Shown here: positions 1 to 7,891 of the stretch, in pieces
How the letters are laid out: each line of letters opens with the position of its first letter
Position numbering within the stretch: the first letter of the stretch is position 1
NCBI RefSeq assembly: GCF_946227985.1
Contig: NZ_CAMKGL010000008.1
Coordinates: 148,575 to 212,574, forward strand
From: Serratia quinivorans
GTDB taxonomy: Bacteria > Pseudomonadota > Gammaproteobacteria > Enterobacterales > Enterobacteriaceae
Length of the DNA stretch: 64,000 nt
Reading direction: 5' to 3'
Position numbers and translations under genes: made by a program
The notes under the pieces: model-generated
Told to the model about the DNA's origin: nothing
Seen by the model: only the letters and a program-made list of their open reading frames with translations
Databases searched by the model: none

Positions 1-671
1 TCAATCTGTCGCTGCACGGCGGCGAGATCGTCTCGATCGTCGGCTTGCTGGGCGCAGGCCGCACCGAGCTGTGCCTCAGCCTGTTCGGCATGACCCGCCC
101 AGACAGCGGTGAAATCAGGATCGACGGCCGGCCGGTGCGGCTGCATAACAACCGTGAAGCGGTGCGCCAGGGCATCGGCTATGTGTCGGAAGATCGTCTG
201 ACGCAGGGGCTGATCATGGAGCAGTCGATCTACGACAACACCATCGTCACGGTGTTTGATCAACTGCATACCCCGCTCGGGCTATTGGATCATGCTAAAG
301 CCGGCGAGCTGGTGAACCGATTGATCCGCGATCTGAACATTAAGGTTTCCGACAGCGCGCTACCGGTCAAAACCCTGTCCGGCGGCAACGCCCAGCGCAT
401 CGCTATCGCCAAGTGGGTGGCCACGCAGCCGAAGATCCTGATCCTCGACTCGCCGACCGTCGGGGTAGATATCGCCAACAAAGAGGGGATCTACCAGATC
501 GCCAAAGATCTGGCGGCGCTCGGCATGGCGGTGTTGATGATCTGCGACGAGATCCCGGAAGCCTATTACAACAGCCATCGGGTATTGGTGATGCGCAAGG
601 GCGAACTGACCGCCGAGTTTTCACCGCACCAGAGTACCGAACAACAGATCGCCGAGGTGGTGAATGGATAA
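1..671 (+). CDS. Sugar ABC transporter ATP-binding protein, C-terminal part (RbsA-like)
   Basis: This is the last ~220 residues of a double-ATPase subunit of the ribose/RbsA type; the gene begins before the window and reads in frame from base 3. The second nucleotide-binding domain is visible: a conserved 'GLLGAGRTE' loop, an 'LSGGNAQR' signature, and a Walker B strand followed by 'LDSPTVGVD'. Most RbsA relatives have 'LDEPT' there, so the usual catalytic glutamate is a serine, and no switch histidine is seen after it. This suggests the second site is degenerate, as is common in these asymmetric ATPases (inference). It overlaps the next permease gene by 8 bases, so the two are cotranscribed. 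It would energise uptake of a sugar or polyol; the substrate is not shown by the sequence. Confidence 0.9.
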   Translation, partial: NLSLHGGEIVSIVGLLGAGRTELCLSLFGMTRPDSGEIRIDGRPVRLHNNREAVRQGIGYVSEDRLTQGLIMEQSIYDNTIVTVFDQLHTPLGLLDHAKAGELVNRLIRDLNIKVSDSALPVKTLSGGNAQRIAIAKWVATQPKILILDSPTVGVDIANKEGIYQIAKDLAALGMAVLMICDEIPEAYYNSHRVLVMRKGELTAEFSPHQSTEQQIAEVVNG

Positions 672-1653
672 GTCATTACTGGCCCGCCTGGCCGGGCGGC
701 ACGAATTTTACCTTGGCCTGCTGGTGTTGCTGCTGGCCATCGGCCTGAGCGTTGGCACCAGCGAGTTTCTGACGCTGGGCAACCTGACCGATGTGGCCAC
801 CAGCTATGCCATTCTCGGCATTCTCGCCTGCGGCCTGTTCGTAGTGCTGATTGCCGGTGGCATCGACATTTCGTTCCCGGCGATCACCGCTATCGCCCAG
901 TACGTGATGGCCAGCTGGGTGATCCAGCACGGCGGCGGTTTCCCGCTGGCGTTTGTTCTGGCGATAGGCGTCGGCCTGCTGCTCGGGCTGGTGAACGGTT
1001 TTCTGGTCTACTGGCTGAAGGTACCGGCCATCATCATCACCATCGCCACGCTGAACCTGTTCTACGGCCTGCTGGTGTACGCCACCAACGGCACCTGGCT
1101 GTACGGTTTTCCCGATTGGTTTATGGACGGCATCAGCTGGTTCTCGTTCCAGGGTGCCGACGGCTATGACTACGGCCTGACACTGCCGCTATTGTGCCTG
1201 CTGGCGGTGATTATCGTCACCGGCGTACTGATGAACTTCACCCGTCTTGGCCGCCAGATTTTCGCCATGGGCGGCAACCGCGATGCGGCATCGCGCCTGG
1301 GGTTGAACCTGCTGCGACTGCACTTCTACGTTTACGGCTACATGGGCATTCTGGCGGGCATTGCCGCCGTGGTGCAGGCCCAGATCACCCAGTCGGTAGC
1401 GCCCAACTCCCTGCTCGGCTTCGAACTGACGGTGCTGGCGGCGGTAGTACTGGGTGGCACCAGCATGACCGGCGGCCGCGGCTCGCTGACCGGGACGCTG
1501 CTGGGCGTGGTGCTGCTGGCCTTCCTGCAAAACGGTCTTACGCTGCTTAGCGTATCGGCCTATTGGCACCAGGTGTTCAGCGGCGCGATCATTTTGATCA
1601 GCATCAGCAGCACCGCCTGGAATGAAAAACGCAAGCTGGCCAAGGAGCTATGA
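664..1653 (+). CDS. Sugar ABC transporter permease (RbsC family)
   Basis: A 329-residue hydrophobic inner-membrane protein of the BPD_transp_2 (RbsC/AraH/XylH) family. It shows about 8-10 membrane segments and the family hallmark 'VLIAGGIDISFPAI' (near residues 58-71), with 'GGNRDAASRLG' in the cytoplasmic coupling region and 'VVLGGTSMTGGRGS' toward the end. It starts inside the 3' end of the ATPase gene (8-base overlap) and stops 1 base before the next permease start, so it is the middle of a tight operon. Two different permeases in one operon imply a heterodimeric channel. The substrate is probably a pentulose, polyol or related sugar, given the kinase and isomerase downstream (inference). 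Confidence 0.92.
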   Translation: MDKSLLARLAGRHEFYLGLLVLLLAIGLSVGTSEFLTLGNLTDVATSYAILGILACGLFVVLIAGGIDISFPAITAIAQYVMASWVIQHGGGFPLAFVLAIGVGLLLGLVNGFLVYWLKVPAIIITIATLNLFYGLLVYATNGTWLYGFPDWFMDGISWFSFQGADGYDYGLTLPLLCLLAVIIVTGVLMNFTRLGRQIFAMGGNRDAASRLGLNLLRLHFYVYGYMGILAGIAAVVQAQITQSVAPNSLLGFELTVLAAVVLGGTSMTGGRGSLTGTLLGVVLLAFLQNGLTLLSVSAYWHQVFSGAIILISISSTAWNEKRKLAKEL

Positions 1654-1654
1654 C

Positions 1655-2608
1655 ATGACCCAGTTAACCCGTCTGATCCCAAACGATCGGATCATCCGCC
1701 TGCAGAGCGCGATCATTATCGTCGTGGCGCTGCTGTTCGCCGGGCTGCTTGGATCGCGCTTCTTCAGCCTGGGTAATTTCCAGTCGATCGCCTCACAGTT
1801 ACCGATCCTCGGCATGCTGGCACTCGGCATGGGCATTACCATGCTTACCGGCGGCATCAACCTGTCGATTATCGCCGGGGCCAACGCCTGCTCGCTGGTG
1901 ATGGCGGCAATTATCGTCAGTCACCCGGATCAACCGCTGTTTCTGGCGCTGGCGCTGCTGGCCGGGTTGCTGGTCGCCGTCGCCATTGGCGCGCTTAACG
2001 GCGTGCTGGTCGCCTGGGTCGGCGTTTCGCCGATCCTCGCCTCACTCGGCACCATGACGCTGATCACCGGCCTGAACATTCTGTTGTCCAACGGCGCGGT
2101 GATCTCCGGCTTCCCGGCGGCGATTCAGTATCTCGGCAACGGCAACCTGCTTGGCATTCCGGTAGCGCTGCTGCTGTTCCTGCTGGTCGCGGTGGGCCTG
2201 TGGCTGTTGCTGGAGCACACCACGCTGGGGCGCAGCCTGTATTTAATCGGCTCCAACGAGCAGGCTACCCGTTTCAGCGGGGTGAACACCGCCCGGGTGC
2301 AAATCGCGGTGTATGTGCTGTCCGCGCTGCTCGGCTGGGGTGCGGCGTTGCTGATGATGGCCAAGTTCAACTCGGCCAAGGCCGGCTACGGCGAATCCTA
2401 TTTGCTGGTGACCATTCTGGCCTCCGTGCTGGGTGGGATTAACCCGGACGGCGGGTTTGGCCGGGTACTTGGCCTGGTGCTGGCACTGATTGTGCTGCAA
2501 ATGCTGGAAAGCGGTCTCAACCTGTTGGGCGTCAGCAGCTATCTGACCATGGCCCTGTGGGGTGCGGTGTTGATCTTGTTTATCGCGTTACAGAATCGAA
2601 AAGCCTAG
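1655..2608 (+). CDS. Second sugar ABC transporter permease (RbsC family)
   Basis: A 317-residue polytopic membrane protein of the same RbsC-type family as its upstream neighbour, with 'MLTGGINLSIIAGANA' as the family hallmark and 'GSNEQATRFSGVNT' as the coupling region. An in-frame start at 1622 would overlap the previous gene more deeply; the ATG at 1655 is preferred because an AAGGAG ribosome-binding site lies 6-7 bases before it and because it gives the usual family N terminus. It is followed after 10 bases by the kinase gene. The two permeases are clearly divergent in sequence, so they are not a recent duplication. Confidence 0.92.
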   Translation: MTQLTRLIPNDRIIRLQSAIIIVVALLFAGLLGSRFFSLGNFQSIASQLPILGMLALGMGITMLTGGINLSIIAGANACSLVMAAIIVSHPDQPLFLALALLAGLLVAVAIGALNGVLVAWVGVSPILASLGTMTLITGLNILLSNGAVISGFPAAIQYLGNGNLLGIPVALLLFLLVAVGLWLLLEHTTLGRSLYLIGSNEQATRFSGVNTARVQIAVYVLSALLGWGAALLMMAKFNSAKAGYGESYLLVTILASVLGGINPDGGFGRVLGLVLALIVLQMLESGLNLLGVSSYLTMALWGAVLILFIALQNRKA

Positions 2609-2618
2609 GAGAAAAATA

Positions 2619-4256
2619 ATGGCGAGCTATTTTATTGGCGTAGATGTAGGCACCGGAAGTGCGCGCGCTGGGGTATTCGATCTCAACGGCCATATGGTCG
2701 GGCAGGCCAGCCGCGCTATCGACCTGTATCGGCCAAAGGCTGACTTTGTTGAACAGTCCTCGGACAATATCTGGCAGGCGGTGTGCAACGCGGTGCGCGA
2801 TGCGGTCAATCAGGCCGATATCAACCCGATTCAGGTCAAGGGGCTGGGTTTCGACGCCACCTGCTCGCTGGTGGTGCTGGACAAAGAGGGGAAGCCGCTG
2901 ACCATCAGCCCTTCCGGCCGTACCGAACAGAACATTATCGTATGGATGGATCACCGGGCAATCACCCAGGCCGAGCGGATTAACGCCACCAAACACCGGG
3001 TGCTGGATTTCGTCGGCGGCATCATCTCGCCGGAAATGCAGACCCCCAAAATGCTGTGGCTGAAGCAGCATATGCCGACCACCTGGGCCAACGCCGGTTA
3101 CCTGTTTGATCTGCCGGACTTCCTCACCTGGCGCGCCACGCAGGACGCCACCCGTTCGCTGTGTTCGACGGTGTGCAAATGGACTTATCTCGGCCATGAA
3201 CAGCGCTGGGACAAAAGCTATTTCAAACAGATTGGGCTGGAAGACGTGCTGGAACACGATGCCGCCAAAATTGGCAGCGATGTCAAAATGATGGGTGAAC
3301 CGCTGGGCCACGGCCTGACCCAGCGCGCCGCCAGTGAGATGGGGTTGATTGCCGGCACCGCGGTCAGCGTCTCGATCATTGATGCCCACGCCGGTACTCT
3401 CGGCACGCTGGGTGCTACCGGGGCTTCCGGTGAAGTGGCAGACTTTAATCGCCGCGTCGCACTGATCGGCGGCACCTCGACCGGTCATATGGCGATGTCG
3501 CGTACCGCACGCTTTATCCCCGGCGTGTGGGGACCCTATTACTCGGCCATTCTGCCGGAATACTGGCTGAATGAAGGCGGCCAGTCCGCCACCGGCGCGC
3601 TGATTGATCACATCATCCAGTCACATCCTTGCTATCAGGAGCTGTTGGCGCAGGCAAAAACCCAGGGGCAGACCATTTATGAGGTGCTGAACGCCCTGCT
3701 GCGCCGGATGGCGGGCGAGCCGGAAGATATTGCCTACCTGACCAAAGACATTCATATGCTGCCGTATTTTCACGGCAACCGCTCGCCGCGTGCCAATCCG
3801 ACGCTAACCGGCACCCTGACCGGACTGAAGCTGTCACGCACCCCGGAAGACATGGCGCTGCACTATCTGGCCACCATCCAGGCCATCGCGCTCGGTACCC
3901 GCCATATTATCGAAACCATGAACCAAAGCGGTTACAGCATCGATACCATCATGGCCAGCGGCGGCGGCACCAAGAACCCGATTTTCGTGCAGGAACATGC
4001 CAATGCCACCGGCTGTGCCATGCTGTTGCCGGAAGAGAGCGAGGCGATGCTGTTGGGCGGCGCGATGATGGGCACCGTGGCAGCCGGGGTATTCGACAGC
4101 CTGCCGGAAGCGATGAGTGCCATGAGCCGTATCGGTAAAACCGTGACGCCGCAGACCAACAAGATCAAACGCTATTACGATCGTAAATACCGGGTGTTCC
4201 ATGAGCTGTATAACGACCATATGAAATACCGCCAACTGATGCAGGAGGACGCCTGA
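2619..4256 (+). CDS. FGGY-family pentulose kinase (D-ribulokinase type)
   Basis: A 545-residue cytoplasmic kinase of the FGGY family, closest by pattern to the D-ribulose kinases represented by Yersinia YpCarbK. Visible features are the N-terminal phosphate-binding strand 'YFIGVDVGTGSARAGVFD', the 'GFDATCSLVVLD' strand, 'WMDHRA', and the C-terminal ATP-site 'ASGGGTKNPIFVQ' with 'LLGGAMMGTVAAG'. It has a good AGGAG site ahead of the ATG and overlaps the SIS isomerase gene by one base (TGATG), so translation is probably coupled. It would phosphorylate the sugar imported by the upstream ABC transporter to a pentulose 5-phosphate. D-ribulose as substrate is a family-based inference; other ketopentoses are possible. 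Confidence 0.85.
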   Translation: MASYFIGVDVGTGSARAGVFDLNGHMVGQASRAIDLYRPKADFVEQSSDNIWQAVCNAVRDAVNQADINPIQVKGLGFDATCSLVVLDKEGKPLTISPSGRTEQNIIVWMDHRAITQAERINATKHRVLDFVGGIISPEMQTPKMLWLKQHMPTTWANAGYLFDLPDFLTWRATQDATRSLCSTVCKWTYLGHEQRWDKSYFKQIGLEDVLEHDAAKIGSDVKMMGEPLGHGLTQRAASEMGLIAGTAVSVSIIDAHAGTLGTLGATGASGEVADFNRRVALIGGTSTGHMAMSRTARFIPGVWGPYYSAILPEYWLNEGGQSATGALIDHIIQSHPCYQELLAQAKTQGQTIYEVLNALLRRMAGEPEDIAYLTKDIHMLPYFHGNRSPRANPTLTGTLTGLKLSRTPEDMALHYLATIQAIALGTRHIIETMNQSGYSIDTIMASGGGTKNPIFVQEHANATGCAMLLPEESEAMLLGGAMMGTVAAGVFDSLPEAMSAMSRIGKTVTPQTNKIKRYYDRKYRVFHELYNDHMKYRQLMQEDA

Positions 4257-4855
4257 TGCAGCAGGAATGGCAACGGGCAACGCAGGCCTGGGCAATCTAC
4301 AGCCGAGAGCTGGCCCAATTGGGGCAACGCATCGACCCACAGACCTGGCAACGGCTGCTGACCCTGCTGGCGGAGTGCCGGGGTAAAATTGTGGTCACCG
4401 GCGTTGGTACTTCCGGCATCGCCGCACGCAAAATTGCCCATATGCTGGCCTGTGTGGAGCGACCGGCTATTTACCTGAATGCCACCGACGCGGCGCACGG
4501 CGATTTGGGCTTTCTGCGCGGCGATGATCTGATGATTTTGATTTCGCGCGGCGGCAATTCCGACGAGTTGACCCGGCTGCTGCCGACGCTGCAGGCCAAG
4601 GGTGTGCCGTTGATTGGCGTGACGGAGAATCCGGACTCGGCGATAGCCCAGGCAGCACAGCTGGTGATCCGCACCGGGGTAGAAAATGAGATAGATCCGC
4701 TGAATATGCTGGCAACTACCTCTATCGTGCTGGTGTTGGCGATTTTCGACGCGGCCTGTGCCTGCCTGATGGAGCGCAGTGGCTACAACAAGGAAACGCT
4801 GCTGGCGGTACACCCGGGCGGTGATGTCGGTAAGCGTTTACTGCAGGGGCATTAA
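4256..4855 (+). CDS. SIS-domain sugar-phosphate isomerase (KpsF/GutQ-like, no CBS domains)
   Basis: A 199-residue protein with a single SIS sugar-isomerase domain: 'VVTGVGTSGIAARKIAHML' (about residues 44-62), 'ISRGGNSDELTRLLP', and a C-terminal 'HPGGDVGKRLL' like the KdsD/GutQ/KpsF arabinose-5-phosphate isomerases. Those enzymes are ~320 residues because of two C-terminal CBS domains, which are absent here. Known relatives interconvert D-ribulose 5-phosphate and D-arabinose 5-phosphate, or act as 6-phospho-3-hexuloisomerases. Coupled by a one-base overlap to a pentulose kinase, it probably isomerises the kinase product (inference). It is the last gene of the operon; a hairpin follows at 4874. 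Confidence 0.82.
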   Translation: MQQEWQRATQAWAIYSRELAQLGQRIDPQTWQRLLTLLAECRGKIVVTGVGTSGIAARKIAHMLACVERPAIYLNATDAAHGDLGFLRGDDLMILISRGGNSDELTRLLPTLQAKGVPLIGVTENPDSAIAQAAQLVIRTGVENEIDPLNMLATTSIVLVLAIFDAACACLMERSGYNKETLLAVHPGGDVGKRLLQGH

Positions 4856-4873
4856 CGTTAGTCGGTGTAGTAA

Positions 4874-4899
4874 GGGCTCAGCATACACATGCCGAGCCC
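4874..4899. terminator. Hairpin between convergent SIS and nucleotidase genes
   Basis: GGGCTC and GAGCCC form a 6-bp stem extended by GCA/TGC inside. It lies in the 54-base gap between two convergent genes, where a bidirectional terminator is expected, but no strong T-run follows on either side. Confidence 0.45.
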
Positions 4900-4909
4900 G
4901 TAATCATTC

Positions 4910-6808
4910 TCAGGCCTTGTTAATCGCCTCAATAATCACCAACTGGTCACTCAAACGCTTTTTCACCAGCGGATCGCTGGCGGCAGTTAACTGCGCCTGC
5001 AGCGCGGCCTGTTGCTGCTGACGTGCCTTCGGCTCGCTGAACAGCAACCCTTTCACGTTGAATGACGCCACGTTGCCGTAACGCCCATCTTCGCTGGTGG
5101 GCACGCTGATTTTGCCGTCGTTCAGCAGTTTTTCGACGATTTTGCGCTCACGATCATAACCTTCCAGCCCGACCAACTGCCAACGCTGCACCGCCTGCCC
5201 CTGATACTGGCCTTTTTTCACCTCGGTCAGGTAACGAATGGTCAGATTGCGGATGGTACCGGCCTCTTCACCGTATTCCACCTTACTGTCAGACAGCACC
5301 GGGAACTGCATGCCTTCCAGCGCACCGCCTTTTTGCGTCAGGTGCCCCATACGGTAGCTGTTCATCCCCAGACGAATTGGCGTGCTGTCGGTCACCGGCG
5401 TGCCGTCGGCCATCTGCAGGTCACGGATGCGCTGCCCGGCCGGTTGGCGCAGGTCGATTTTGTAGGTCACGCCATCGAAGAAATCATTGGTCGAGTATTT
5501 CGATGCGCGGCGCTGCGGGTTAAAGCTGTAGGTCACGTCGCCGTCATGCAGCTGATTGAAGTAGCCCGCCGACCATTCCATGTACTTCTTCAGTTCTTTG
5601 CCACTGAGCTGATAAACGGTGATTTCACCACCGGCATATTGGTAGTTGAAGGCAATGTCCTTGGCGGTGATGGTACCGACGTTCAGTTTCGGCCGGTCGT
5701 TATCAATCTGCAACGCGATCACCTGCGCCTGCGGCGCATAGTAATGCCCGGCTTCCTGATACAGCTTGCTGATGCCGGTATCCTGTACGTGTACCTGCGG
5801 AATGCCCTTCACCGCATCCGGCGGCACCAGATCCTGGCCGCTGAGCTGGGCAATCGGCCGATTGGCATTGGCCCGCAGGATCTTGTGGTACGGCTGATAA
5901 ATCTCTTCGAGTTTTTTATCCGAGGCGATGCCTTTGATTGGGTAGGTGTAACTGTCTTTGTTGATCAGCACGTACTTGCCGTTGTGCTGCTCAAACTGCA
6001 GATCGATGCGTGACAGCGCGCGGCCATATTTGTCCGGTTCGGTGACAATCACGCCGTTAATCACTTCTTTATCGACTTTTACGTGCATATGCCCGGCGAC
6101 GATCGCCGCCAGTTCCGGGTTAGCCCTGGCAATATCACCCACGCCGGTGCCCGGCCGCTGGTTCTCGTTGTCGATCCCCATGTGTGCCACCAGCACGATG
6201 GCGTCCACTTGCCCCTGGATCTGCTGGACAGCCTGCTTCACCGCCTGGACCGGATCGGTAAAGTTCAGCCCTTTCACCCGATCGGTACCTTTGGCAAATT
6301 CCGCGGTCATCGGCGTATCCATGCCGATAATGCCGATTTTCACCCCCTGGCGCTCGATGATTTTATACGCCGGCAGGTAGGGCTTGCCGCTGTCCCACAG
6401 AATATTACCGGCCAGTGCCGTGCCTTTGAATTGATTGAGTGAAGTGGAAAGCGGTTTGAGGCCGAAATCGAATTCGTGATTGCCCATCACCCAGACGTCA
6501 TAGTCCAGCGCGTTAAAACCGAGGATCATCGGGCTGGTTTTGTCGTTCTTAAAGGTCTCGACAAAGTTGCCCTGAATGGTGTCACCGGCATCGACCAGGA
6601 TCACGTTCGGCTGCTGGGCGCGCACCTGATGCACCTGAGTGGCAATTTGGCTCAGGCTGCCGGCCAGATTGGCGGTGTCGGTAGAATAATCCCAGGGCAC
6701 AAAGGTGCCGTGCAGATCGGAAGTGCCAAGAATGGTGATATTGACAGGTTCAGAGGCCATCGCAGAGGTACCCAGGCAAAGCAAAACGGCAAGGAGTGTC
6801 TTTTTCAT
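4910..6808 (-). CDS. Periplasmic bifunctional metallophosphatase / 5'-nucleotidase
   Basis: A 632-residue secreted enzyme. The first ~18 residues form a signal peptide (MKKTLLAVLLCLGTSAMA, then SEP). The metallophosphatase domain shows all metal-ligand blocks: 'TSDLHGT', 'DAGDTIQGN', 'MGNHEFDFG', 'VAHMG' and 'AGHMHVK'. The C-terminal half is a 5'-nucleotidase substrate-binding domain ('YQYAGGEITVYQLSGKELK', 'FFDGVTYKID'). It belongs to the UshA/CpdB/YfkN superfamily; the length is nearer CpdB (~650) than UshA (~550), so a 2',3'-cyclic-nucleotide activity is also possible. It would salvage nucleotides in the periplasm. It is a single-gene unit, convergent with the sugar operon. Confidence 0.88.
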   Translation of the reverse strand: MKKTLLAVLLCLGTSAMASEPVNITILGTSDLHGTFVPWDYSTDTANLAGSLSQIATQVHQVRAQQPNVILVDAGDTIQGNFVETFKNDKTSPMILGFNALDYDVWVMGNHEFDFGLKPLSTSLNQFKGTALAGNILWDSGKPYLPAYKIIERQGVKIGIIGMDTPMTAEFAKGTDRVKGLNFTDPVQAVKQAVQQIQGQVDAIVLVAHMGIDNENQRPGTGVGDIARANPELAAIVAGHMHVKVDKEVINGVIVTEPDKYGRALSRIDLQFEQHNGKYVLINKDSYTYPIKGIASDKKLEEIYQPYHKILRANANRPIAQLSGQDLVPPDAVKGIPQVHVQDTGISKLYQEAGHYYAPQAQVIALQIDNDRPKLNVGTITAKDIAFNYQYAGGEITVYQLSGKELKKYMEWSAGYFNQLHDGDVTYSFNPQRRASKYSTNDFFDGVTYKIDLRQPAGQRIRDLQMADGTPVTDSTPIRLGMNSYRMGHLTQKGGALEGMQFPVLSDSKVEYGEEAGTIRNLTIRYLTEVKKGQYQGQAVQRWQLVGLEGYDRERKIVEKLLNDGKISVPTSEDGRYGNVASFNVKGLLFSEPKARQQQQAALQAQLTAASDPLVKKRLSDQLVIIEAINKA

Positions 6809-6887
6809 TATTTATTTAATTATAGGAAGGGAAACGAAAAGGAATCATGCGATCTGGAACACAAGCTTGCCAGTATCTTTGCAAGGT

Positions 6888-6926
6888 AAAAAATAAAATT
6901 GGGAGGTGGATCAATGAATACCTCCC
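6888..6926 (-). terminator. Rho-independent terminator of the prlC-rsmJ transcript
   Basis: GGGAGGT (6901-6907) pairs with ACCTCCC (6920-6926). On the minus strand the hairpin is followed by a T-rich tract (complement of 6888-6900), which fits termination of transcription coming from rsmJ through the ERIC element. Confidence 0.7.
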
Positions 6927-6941
6927 TATTTAACTCTCTAT

Positions 6942-7147
6942 GCCCTAAATAATTGGCGTTGTATCAAGGCGGCAAGTTTGTAAGTCCCCAGGAGCTTACT
7001 CAAGTAAGTGACTGGGGCGCACAACAAATCTGTCGGGAACAGATTTGAACAACGTTTGCGTTGGCCCCGTTAAGGGGCGAGGCCCATGGACGGGCCGAGT
7101 AATGCAGCCAACACAGATACAGCGTCAAGTATGAAGGGGATAGGGCA
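6942..7147. repeat. ERIC element with a ~70-bp internal insertion, overlapping the 3' end of rsmJ
   Basis: The ERIC core is present (CCCCAGGAGCTTACT, AAGTAAGTGACTGGGG at about 6976-7017) with the left end 'CCCTAAATAATT' near 6943 and a degenerate right end 'GTCAAGTATGAAGGGGATA' near 7124-7142. Between core and right end lie about 70 extra bases with their own inverted repeats (AAATCTGT...ACAGATTT, GGCCC...GGGCC). The right end runs into the rsmJ coding sequence and supplies its stop codon. Confidence 0.85.
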
Positions 7148-7883
7148 TGTAGATATCGAAACGGTGACTTTTTGTCGTCGAGGCCGCATGCGCCTGTACG
7201 TTAGCCAACGGCGGCGCATAATCCGGGCGTTTCACCACCACGCGCTTGGTTGCCAGGCGACGTGCCGGTTCCAGCAGGCCATCAGCGTCATCGTCGCTGC
7301 CCACCAGCGACTGGAACACCCGCATCTCCTTTTTCACCAACGCACTTTTCTGCTTGTGCGGGTACATCGGATCGAGATACACCACCTCCGGCCGGGGTTC
7401 AATATCCCCCAACGCCGTCAGGCTGGAGGCATGCAACAGCGTCATGCGTTCGCGCAACCATGGGCCGATCTCCGCGTCCTGATAGCCGCGTTGCAGGCCG
7501 TCATCCAGCAATGCCGCCACCACCGGATTACGCTCCAACATCCGCACCCGGCAGCCCAGAGAGGCCAGTACAAAGGCATCGCGCCCCAGACCGGCAGTAG
7601 CATCCACCACGTCAGGCCGGTAACTGCCCTTGATGCCGACCGCCTTCGCCACCGCTTCACCGCGCCCGCCGCCAAATTTGCGCCGATGGGCCATAGTACC
7701 GGAGACGAAATCGACGTAGATCGCCCCGAGTTTGGGTTCGTCACGCTTGCGCAGCTCCAGCCGTTCGGGCGTCAAGACCAGCGCCATCAGCGCCTCGTCG
7801 TCCGACGTTAACTGCCAGCGCTGCGCCAGAATAGACAAGGCGCCGGGATCGGCGCCTTCTTCACACAATAAACACACGCTCAC
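7125..7883 (-). CDS. rsmJ: 16S rRNA (guanine-1516-N2)-methyltransferase
   Basis: A 252-residue SAM-dependent methyltransferase (formerly YhiQ) that modifies G1516 of 16S rRNA. Recognisable blocks are '[19 protein letters not shown]', '[18 protein letters not shown]', the SAM-binding '[18 protein letters not shown]', and '[18 protein letters not shown]'. It starts with GTG 8 bases after the prlC stop, so the two form an operon as in E. coli. The conserved region ends at 'HRFDIY'; the last residues (MPYPLHT) are encoded by the right end of an ERIC element, which replaced the normal short tail. The tail is outside the catalytic domain, so activity is probably kept. Confidence 0.95.
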   Translation of the reverse strand: MSVCLLCEEGADPGALSILAQRWQLTSDDEALMALVLTPERLELRKRDEPKLGAIYVDFVSGTMAHRRKFGGGRGEAVAKAVGIKGSYRPDVVDATAGLGRDAFVLASLGCRVRMLERNPVVAALLDDGLQRGYQDAEIGPWLRERMTLLHASSLTALGDIEPRPEVVYLDPMYPHKQKSALVKKEMRVFQSLVGSDDDADGLLEPARRLATKRVVVKRPDYAPPLANVQAHAASTTKSHRFDIYMPYPLHT

Positions 7884-7891
7884 CGGTGGGG

